From Effrenium voratum (taxonomy: Eukaryota > Sar > Dinophyceae > Suessiales > Symbiodiniaceae): a DNA stretch of 64,000 nt. A program made the position numbers and the translations under genes. The DNA lies in the NCBI GenBank assembly GCA_963377175.1, contig CAUJNA010003500.1:61670-125669 (forward strand). Reading direction: 5' to 3'. A model generated the notes under the pieces. The model was not told where the DNA came from. It did no database searches and saw nothing but the letters and a program-made list of their open reading frames with translations. This document shows, piece by piece, positions 1 to 7,992 of this stretch (the stretch's first letter is position 1; each line of letters begins with the position of its first letter).

Positions 1-496
1 CCGGCACTTGGTCCGGCAAGGAGTTCGCAGGTTTGATTCCAAAGCGTGCGGTGCTGCCCGACGCATACCACCCGGAGAGGCGCGAGGTGGTTGAATTTCT
101 AGGAAACTACTACCATGGCTTTCCCGTGGAGCACCCACGGCGGCTTGGTAGCACATATCGCCTCGCAGCTTCATTGTGTGTCGTTGTGCCACCCAAAGTG
201 CAAGTACATGCTGAAAAGTAGCCAGCTTACCAACCATTTTTTGTCATCAGCTCGCAACTCGTTCAAGGCATAGCAGCTTCATTTGCGTGGGCGGCAAACT
301 GGCTCCGGACGTCTATCGTGACAGCATGGAACGCCTAGATCTGTTCACTGCGGAGGGGCTCAGCGTTTTTTACATTTGGGAGCACGAATTCGTGGAGTGG
401 CGGAAGCGAGCATCTTGGCAGAACGGGGCTGGGTTATCTTGAAGCGATTCCCTTTGCAAATTTGCCAATCGGCAGCGCTTCCTTGGACACAACACT
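1..496 (+). pseudogene. Copy 1: 3' fragment of EsV-1-7-like/Vsr-like endonuclease gene, broken
   Basis: The window opens inside a gene nearly identical to the copies at 4112-5588 and 7993-10391. Positions 33-221 encode the core of a PD-(D/E)XK nuclease, with P-D-A-Y-H-P, then E-V-V-E-F-L-G and Y-Y-H-G-F-P. The frame ends at a TAG near 219. The rest of the domain, with Y-R-D, E-R-L-D-L-F-T-A-E-G and I-W-E-H-E-F, continues in another frame from about 255. That frame also breaks near 425, where one base is missing relative to copy 2 (AGAACGG against AGAAGCGG). Compared with copy 3, about 14 extra bases lie between 205 and 250. Two independent breaks make a decayed copy the best reading, although an unrecognised intron could explain the first. 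The cysteine-repeat half lies outside the window. Confidence 0.75.
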
Positions 497-1100
497 AGTT
501 TGCCTGACTCAGAATTGACTCAGCCTGTCAGACACATGCCCGAAGAAACTAGTTGTGTTTGTTCATTGGTCAGTTCATTGGCCAGTTCCCTCCGCCCCTG
601 AGCCTCAGGCCGCCGCTGGGGAGGCTGGGCCTATCACCAGCCTCCTGCGCCGCCATGAGCCAAAGCACATGGGCCGAAAAGAGGTCCGCGCCTTTGGGGA
701 TGTAATGGGCCAGTGACACCCTCTGTTTCTTTGGTGGTGGGGGATTTTCTTAGTCTTGCTCAAAGGGAAGTCCTTTTTTGGTGAGGGTTGTTGGAATTGC
801 GCTTGAAGGGCGTTGCCTGATACCACTGGAAGGCCTTGCAAACTCACTTCTTCACTTTAGGTTTGGGTCCCTACAACCAACTTGCCTTCGGAACTGGAGA
901 CCGTACTTGAACCCTTGGCGAGCAAGGCACCCGAATCTGATAGAGAGCCGAGGAATTGGCCTTAGATCTGGTGGAAACGAACCTGGGCTTCCAAAGGCGC
1001 TTGCAGTGAAACCTTTTTCGTTGTTTGCTTAGTGGTAGTACATTGCTTCAAAGACTCCCTTGCATTCCTTGAGGCAGAGGGCTGGGTGTTTGGTAAAGCC

Positions 1101-1152
1101 ATATATATATATATATATAAATGTGTATACATACATACATACACATGTGCAT
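1101..1152. repeat. AT/ATAC microsatellite
   Basis: A (TA)n tract grades into an ATACATAC tract. An equivalent tract occurs in unit 2 at 6391-6425. Confidence 0.8.
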
Positions 1153-2039
1153 GTTTTTTTTCTCCTCGTACATGCTTGTTTACATGTATAGTTGTAATTA
1201 CAGCCATGATTATTATCTTGACAATTGTATGTTGCAATGAACCCATGGTTATGCTGGGTCACTTAATTGCCGAACATGGTGAAATCCGCCATGTACAATT
1301 AAACCTGCTACACCAACTGATGGCACCCTTGGTTTGTTGATCTCGACTAGGCCATTGAGAGTACCAACAAGGCCGTTGATATTTGGTTCATTGCTACTCA
1401 AAGCAGGATGCTAATCAACCTTAACAATTCCACAAGTTCCTCATTTGTACAGGAAGCCGCAAGGGCATGGCTATTCGCCTACTGTCATGGAAGCTCACTG
1501 GTTTCCTTCAGATACTCTTTCCTCGGGTTCCTTTGTCGTGCGTAGGAGGGCTTCTGAACCTCTTTTAGATCAAATTTCTCCAAAAACACATCTTCTCCAG
1601 GTGCCGGGCTTTCACAGAATTCCCTTTCCCCTTGAAATCACTTGGCACTGGAAGAACGTCTGCCTTCTCATTGCGTGTCACCCGTTACTTCTGAGCGTGG
1701 AGCACGGCACGGCCGCGTGCCATGGCTCTGCGGTTTCTGCGCCGCTTGGCCCAGGCGCGGGAGCGGAGGGCTGTCTTTCCATCCGGCACGCCGCCCGGGT
1801 TTTTCCGACGAGGTCTGGGGGTTGTCCTTGGGACTATCTGAGAAGATTCAAGACGAAGGGTCCTTGGTTTGCAGAACTGCAAGGTAGATCCTTTGCACTA
1901 GCGGAATCCAAAATTTGGAACCTTTTTCCCAGTGTTTTCCCGAAAGCATGGCGAAGGGTTCTTCCGCTGGGTTCACTTGAGTTGTTCTCATGAGAGTCAT
2001 TACAAGGTGTCATTGCAAGGAATCATCATCATGAAAGTC

Positions 2040-2440
2040 AATACAAGGAGTCATTGCAAGGAGTCATTGCAAGGAGTCATTGCAAGGAGTCATTGCAAGG
2101 AGTCATTGCAAGGAGTCATTGCAAGGAGTCATTGCAAGGAGTCATTGCAAGGAGTCATTGCAAGGAGTCATTGCAAGGAGTCATTGCAAGGATTGCAAGG
2201 AGTCATTGCAAGGAGTCATTGCAAGGAGTCATTGCAAGGAGTCATTGCAAGGAGTCATTGCAAGGAGTCATTGCAAGGAGTCATTCATTGCAAAGGCAAG
2301 GAGTCATTGCAAGGAGTCATTGCAAGGAGTCATTGCAAGGAGTCATTGCAAGGAGTCATTGCAAGGAGTCATTGCAAGGAGTCATTGCAAGGAGTCATTG
2401 CAAGGAGTCATTGCAAGGAGTCATTGCAAGGAGTCATGAG
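2040..2440 (+). repeat. 13-bp minisatellite, about 30 copies
   Basis: The unit TGCAAGGAGTCAT is repeated head to tail with a few irregular joints, near 2190 and 2285. Because 13 is not a multiple of 3, every frame reads the same 13-residue cycle (containing K-E-S-L-Q-G-V and A-R-S-H-C). The apparent proteins here are therefore a by-product of the repeat. The array is absent from unit 2. Confidence 0.9.
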
Positions 2441-2454
2441 AGTCATTGCAGCTG

Positions 2455-2592
2455 CGCAGAGTGCAAGTGCAAGTGCAAGTTGCAATTGCAAGGAGTCAAG
2501 TGCAAGTTGCAAGTGCATGGAGTCAAGTGCAAGTTGCAAGTGCAAGGAGTCAAGTGCAAGTTGCAAGTGCAAGGAGTCAAGTGCAATTGACT
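2455..2592 (+). repeat. About 27-bp minisatellite derived from the 13-bp unit
   Basis: Units of the form GCAAGTGCAAGGAGTCAAGT repeat about 4-5 times. The GCAAGGAGTCA core is shared with the preceding array, so this is a higher-order variant of it. Confidence 0.8.
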
Positions 2593-2654
2593 TGCGAGGA
2601 GTTAAAATCTCTTCTTAGGGCGGCGGGGTAGTGCCGACGACACTACACGAAAAT

Positions 2655-2999
2655 CGACCCTCTGCGGGGATCGGCGTGGTCGAGGTGCAAAAACCCATGG
2701 TTTTTTGCGATTTCTGCGTGCTCGCGCGACCCTCTGCGGGGATCGGCGTGGTCGAGGTGCAAAAACCCATGGTTTTTTGCGATTTCTAGTTCCCGCGCGA
2801 CCCTCTGCGGGGATCGGCGTGGTCGAGGTGCAAAAACCCATGGTTTTTTGCGATTTCTAACTGCTCGCGCGACCCTCTGCGGGGATCGGCGTGGTCGAGG
2901 TGCAAAAACCCAGGTTTTTTGCGATTTCTGCGGTGCTCGCGCAACCCTCTGCGGGGATCGGCGTGGTCGAGGTGCAAAAACCCATGGTTTTTTTGAGGT
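2655..2999 (+). repeat. 72-bp tandem repeat, 5 copies
   Basis: A unit starting ACCCTCTGCGGGGATCGGCG and containing GTGCAAAAACCCATGG begins at 2657, 2729, 2800, 2872 and 2944, so the period is 71-72 bp. Variation is concentrated in the 10-12 bases just before each start. Confidence 0.9.
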
Positions 3000-3030
3000 T
3001 TAAAACTTTTTTTGTTGTTCGAACTGGTCC

Positions 3031-3096
3031 TCGGGAGTTGTCTCGTGGTTCGCGCGCCTGCTCCCGGAACCGGCGGGTCGCGGGTTCGATTCCTCC
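3031..3096 (+). ncRNA. tRNA-like (SINE-like) element with 7-bp flanking direct repeats
   Basis: Positions 3083-3093 read GGTTCGATTCC, a perfect RNA polymerase III B box. The upstream GTCTCGTGGTTCGCGC resembles an A box/D arm. The arm at the anticodon position (about CCTGC...GCGGG) has an 11-base loop rather than 7, and the T stem is imperfect, so this is not a functional tRNA. CTGGTCC directly flanks it on both sides (3024-3030 and 3097-3103), as expected for a target-site duplication. A tRNA pseudogene or SINE head is the best reading. Confidence 0.45.
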
Positions 3097-3127
3097 CTGG
3101 TCCGCGGGCGGGCGTCGCAAGATGCAA

Positions 3128-3487
3128 CTTGCATTTTAAAGCAACTTGCGCAGAGCAACTTGCGCAGAGCAAGTTGCACAGAGCAACTTGCGCAGACCAA
3201 CTTGCACCGACCAGTTTGCGCAGAGCGCCTTGCCTAGAGCAACTTGCGCAGAGCAACTTACGCAGAGCAACTTGCACAGAGCAACTTGCGCAGAGCAGCT
3301 TGCACAGAGCAACTTGCAGGGAGCGCAATTTGCACAGAGCAACTTGCAGGGAGCCACTTGCAGGGACCAACTTGCCGGAGCAACTTGCGCGGAGCAACTT
3401 GCGCAGAGCAACTTGCACAGTGCAACTTGCGTAGAGCAACTTGCGCAGACCAACTTGCACCGACCAGTTTGCGCAGAACACCTTGCC
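3128..3487 (+). repeat. 14-bp minisatellite (GCGCAGAGCAACTT), about 25 copies
   Basis: Degenerate copies of GCGCAGAGCAACTT run head to tail, with shorter CAGGGA variants near 3310-3380. They produce long C-A-E-Q-L-A-Q-S-N-L-type frames on both strands that should not be read as proteins. Confidence 0.9.
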
Positions 3488-3597
3488 TGGTGCTGTCTCG
3501 CGCTTGCTTCACAAATGCTTCGTGGAGGGAAAAAGAACGCATCCTGCAGCGTTGGGCCGACCTCGCTTGCGATGTTATGCTTTCGGGCCAACCGTGG

Positions 3598-3650
3598 TCT
3601 ATTTATTTTATTTTATTTTTTATTTTTATTTATTTTTGTTTGATGAGGTT
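3598..3650. repeat. AT-rich TTTTA tract
   Basis: Low-complexity TTTTATTTT sequence at the junction between the minisatellite block and the shared duplicated block that starts near 3650. Confidence 0.7.
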
Positions 3651-4111
3651 TATTCCAAGAAGGCAACAGTTGCAAGGTCCATCCTTCGAACGATTCGAAT
3701 CCGATGTTTGCCGTGGAGGTTCCGTACCAGCATGCGTTCCACCTCATGTTGAGTTCCGATGTTGGGCTTCACGAATCATGCGTGCCGAGATCTCTTGAAG
3801 TATTGTTGTTCAAGATTCATGGCACTTGTGACATGCCAAGTCGTTCGCAAGCCTGGCATGCGCAGTCTAGGCGCCGCTGCCGTGTCCAGTGCAGCATTGG
3901 CGCCCTTTCGCAGGGGAGTCGCTGGGCGGGGTGCGGGGGCAGCGTGGAGGACGGCGTGGATTACGGATTGCTGAGTGTGCCCAGAATGCTTGTTTCCCGT
4001 AAGGAAGCCACAAGAGAAATGGATGTTTCATTCTTCCAGCCTCTCAATGAATTAACGCTGGTTGCAGCCTGGGCTGCATGCTGGCTGTTCCCGACGCGTC
4101 GTGTTTTGTGA

Positions 4112-5588
4112 GGAGAGAGCGACCACGGCCAGAGCAGCACGCCCACCGGCTTCTTTGGCAATACTAGCCTGGCGTATAGAACGAACATTGGCGGCACACT
4201 GGCAGGGCAGTCTGGCTCCTGTGTGTGCGGACGCGTGCTCCACCCCTCTTTTGGATTTCAGCATGACGCACGACCATCTTGCTGTGCCAGCTGCAAAGAG
4301 GATGGGATGGTGAACATCAACAGCAGAGAGGATGGGATGGTGAACATCAAGAGCCGCAAATGCAGGTGTGGCAGGGCCAGACCGCATTTCGGGATGCCAG
4401 GCGATGCTCGGGCAACTTGCTGTGCCAACTGCAAAGAGGATGGGATGGTGAACATCAGGAGCCGCAAATGCAGGTGTGGCAGAGCCAGACCGCATTTCGG
4501 GATGCCAGGTGATGTTCGGGCAACTTGCTGTGCCAACTGCAAAGAGGATGGGATGGTGAACATCAGGAGCCCCAAATGCAGGTGTGGCAGAGTTGAACCA
4601 GTTTTCGGGATGCCAGGTGATGCTCGGGCAACTTGCTGTGCCAACTGCAAAGAGGATGGGATGGTGAACATCAGGAGCCGCAAATGCAGGTGTGGCAGAG
4701 CCCAACCATATTTGGGGATGCCGGGTGATGCTCGAGCAACTTGCTGTGCCAACTGCAAAGAGGATGGGATGATGGACATCAAGAACACCAAATGCAGGTG
4801 TGGCAGGGCCAGACCGCATTTCGGGATGCCAGGCGATGCTCGGGCAACTTGCTGTGCCAACTGCAGAGAGGATGGGATGGAAAGCATCGTAAGTTTGAGG
4901 TGCCTTGTGTGCGGAAAGTGCGCTAATTATCCAGATGCTACTGGCAAACCTCGGCAATTCTGTGCAGTGCATGCGGCAGAGGTTGGCGCACACGTTTTGT
5001 CCTCATCGAAGTTATCGCGCGCAAGCGATTGTTTTGACATGTTGGAGCAGGAGGTAGGCTACAGGTTCACTTTTCGGCACAGATTTGATGCATCTACCGG
5101 CACTTGGTCCGGCAAGGAGTTCTCAGGTTTGATTCCAAAGCGTGCGTTGCTGCCCGATGCATACCACCCGGAGAGGCGCGAGGTGGTTGAATTTCTGGGG
5201 AACTACTACCATGGCTTTCCCGTGGAGCACCCACGGCGGCTTGGTAGCACATATCGCCTTGCAGCTTCATTGTGTGTCGTTGTGCCACCCAAAGTGCAAG
5301 TACATGCAAAAATTATCCAGCTTACCAACCATTTTTTGTCATCAGCTCGCGACTCGTTCAAGGCATAGCAGCTTCACTTGCGTGGGCGGCAAACCGGCGT
5401 CGGACGTCTATCGTGACACCATGGAACGCCTAGATCTGTTCACTGCGGAGGGGCTTCGTGTTTTTTGCATTTGGGAGCACGAATTCGTGGAGTGGCGGAA
5501 GCGAGCATCTTGGCAGAAGCGGGGCTGGGTTTTCTTGAAGCAATTCCCATTGCACATTTTCGAATCGGCAGTGCTTCCTTGCACATAA
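4112..5588 (+). pseudogene. Copy 2: EsV-1-7-like Cys-repeat plus Vsr-like endonuclease gene, frameshifted
   Basis: The open frame runs from just after a TGA (4109-4111) to 5368. It has no convincing ATG upstream of the first repeat, so an upstream exon is likely. The first repeat (C-G-R-V-L-H-P-S-F-G) is followed by a 33-bp partial repeat, five regular 36-residue repeats (C-R-C-G-R...P-x-F-G-M-P-G-D-A-R-A-T-C-C-A-x-C-K-E-D-G-M) and a divergent last one (C-L-V-C-G-K...F-C-A-V-H). A linker with G-Y-R-F-x-F-R-H follows, then the nuclease core with P-D-A-Y-H-P, E-V-V-E-F-L-G and Y-Y-H-G-F-P. The frame stops at 5366-5368. The remaining nuclease motifs (Y-R-D, I-W-E-H-E-F) lie in a second frame ending at 5588. 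Relative to copy 3, the interval 5305-5345 is 13 bases longer, which causes the shift. It is either a pseudogene or a gene with a small intron there. Confidence 0.75.
4220..4890 (+). repeat. 108-bp coding repeat array of copy 2 (about 6 units)
   Basis: The units are 108 bp (36 codons) and highly similar, each marked by GGGATGCCAGG and CTTGCTGTGCCAACTGCAAA. Because 108 is a multiple of 3, complementary frames also stay open across the array. Those frames are shadows. Confidence 0.9.
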
Positions 5589-6390
5589 CACTAGTTTCCA
5601 GGACTCTACATTGACTTAACATAGACATGGCCGAAGGAACCGGTTGTGTTTGTACTAGTTTCCCTTACTGAAAACGTCGTGACGCTGGGTTTTTCCAGGC
5701 GTTCTCTTCCAGCCTATTGGCCAGTTCCCTCCGCCCCTGAGCCTCAGGGCGCCGCTGGGGAGTGGGCCTATCACCAGCCTCCTGCGCCGCCATGAGCCAA
5801 AGCCCATGGGCAAAAAGAAACGTGCGGACCCCGTTGTCCAGTGGCACTCATTGTTCAGTGATACAATTCGTCCTCAAAGGGAAGTTGTTTTTTGTTGGGA
5901 ATTGTGTTAAACGAATCGTTCCTTTTAAGCGAGGGTCATGATATCGCTGGAAGGCCCTGCCAAATTGCCTTCTTCAAGGAGGAGGAAACCAGTTGTCAAA
6001 GCCGGAACCATCTTTCTGCACTGTCACAGCCTTGTCTTTTGTCTTTCGGGTCCCTACAACCAACTTCCCTTGAGAACTGAAGAAATCATACCTCAAGTGT
6101 TTAGTGTGGACACCTTAAATTGAACCCTTGGCGAGCAAGAAAAGGCGCCCCCATCTGAACGAGAGACGAGGCTCTGTCGATTCACCTGTTCGATCTTGTG
6201 GAAACGAACCCGGGCTCCAAACGCTCTCAGTGAAACCTCTTTCGTTGTTTTCTTATTGGTAGCCAGTTGCTTCAAAGACTCCCTTGCATCCTTTGAACAG
6301 AGGAAGCTGGGTGTTTGGCGTTCCTGGAGATGTATCCCCCCTCTTGCATTCAGACAAAATGCATGAGTATCCACACGGATACATACCTGA

Positions 6391-6422
<32 letters not shown>

Positions 6423-6425
6423 TTA
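6391..6425. repeat. (AT)n microsatellite
   Basis: Pure TATATA tract in unit 2, corresponding to the tract at 1101-1152 in unit 1. Confidence 0.85.
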
Positions 6426-7992
6426 CTATATATTTTGCAAACGCTTTGTCTTGCTCCCCGGCCAGTTTGGTGTTGGGTACTGTGTTTTGGTTTGCCTTGA
6501 GGTGTGGTGTTTGTTTGAGTGAGTGAGTCGGCACAATGGAGGGTGGGTGCATGTTCGCGCGTTTCCACATGACTTAGAGAGTTGCAAGAATCTTGGTGGA
6601 CTGTGGCCAAGACGAGGGCCTGGGCTGAGGAGCTACGACAAGAACAGTTTGGTTGGGGCTGACCTGTCTAGGGTGTTTCTAGGGGGACCGGAAGGCTTTG
6701 ACCCCGGAGTTGGACCGGTTTTTTGAGGGGATTTTCACTGGTTCGGTTTCAGGGAAGATTTGCCTGGTTTTTAGAGGGCTTTGACCGGAGTTGGGCCAGT
6801 TTGAATGGTTGGCTTCCAGAAACGAATTTGTTAGCAATAATTTGGCCGGTTTCTAGAGGTTGGAGAGGTTGGGGAATTTGTCCAGTTTCTAGGGCGGTTT
6901 GGACCAGCTTTCAGAGGGACTTGACTTGTTTCTGGACAGTTTGAGATTGGTTCTACAGGGGAATTTGACTGGGGATTTGACCGGAGTTGGACCGGCTTTT
7001 TGCTGGGAAGAATTTGACGCAAAGATACATGTGTTGATATGTATGTATGTATATCTATACACATGTGCATGTTTATACGTACATTGTTTTACTTGTATGT
7101 ATGTTACAATGAATCCATGGCTATGTTGGATCACATGATTGCCGAACGTGGTGAAATCCCACATGTGCAATTCAACTTGCTACATTAACTGATGGCACCC
7201 TTGATTCGCTGTCACTTCCTCCAGAAGGAGGGCCGACTTGTGCAAAGTCCCCTTTCTCTTAGGGGCACTTGGCGGCACCGTCTCCCTGATCACTGCGCGC
7301 CACCGCTCACCTCTCCTTTCCCCTGTCGTTGACCCGGCCCAGCGTGCGAATGGCGGGTGGGGGTGCCATGGTTTTGCGGAGCCTGCGCCGTGTGGCCCTG
7401 GCTGGGCAGGCACGCTGGAGAAGTCAGAGCGTGTCCTTCAGTCCGCACCCCCTTTTTCAATGAGGTCTGGGGTTTGGACCATCTGAGAAGATTCAAGAAG
7501 ACAACAATTGCAAGGTCCATCCTTTGCACTGTTGGAAAACGATGTTGATTTGCCCTTGTGCTGTTTTCCGCGAGGGCGGCTTGACGTAGGTGGAGCCAAG
7601 GACTATGTTTGTGGAGCATAGCAACCTTGTATTGGCTTCAACAATAATCGAGCACCCAGATCTCTTCAAGTATTGTTCGTTAAGATTCGATGTCCCCGCC
7701 CAGCTCATGCCAAGTCATTCGCACGCCGTCGCAGTCTTTGCCAGGCCCCGCTGCTGCCATGTCCAGTGCCGGGCCGGCGCCCTTTCGCGGGCTGGTGCCA
7801 GAAATTGTCCGGGGGCAATCTCGAGGAGTGCGAGATGACCGGGAATGATTGTTTCCCGAAAGGAAACCACAACGGAATGGATGTTTCATTCTTCCAGCCT
7901 CCCAATAGGTTAAAAGGTAGCCGTTTTTGGTAGTGGTTGTGGCTGCCTAGACTGCATGCTGGTTGCTGTTCCTGCCGCGCCCTGTTTTGTGA

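Larger units (their letters stand above)
588..5590 (+). repeat. Tandem segmental duplication, unit 1
   Basis: Blocks in this interval recur in the same order about 4.7-5.1 kb downstream. They are a GC-rich block at 588-690 (again at 5726-5830 and 10455-10560), a block at 780-1060 (5885-6310, partly 10830-11000), a block ending in a GATGGCACCCTTG signature at 1120-1335 (7030-7205), a block at 1640-1900 (7215-7560), a block at 3650-4110 (7480-7940), and then the repeat/nuclease gene. Unit 1 differs mainly by an inserted compound minisatellite at 2040-3490. Apart from that and the gene I see no convincing coding sequence in the unit. Confidence 0.75.

Noticed and set aside
2040..2620. Repetitive protein-like frames across the 13-bp minisatellite
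   Set aside because: A 13-bp unit gives the same 13-residue cycle in every frame. There is no start context or flanking coding sequence.
2040..3487. CRISPR-like appearance of regularly spaced repeats
   Set aside because: The units are contiguous without unique spacers, and the window is eukaryotic.
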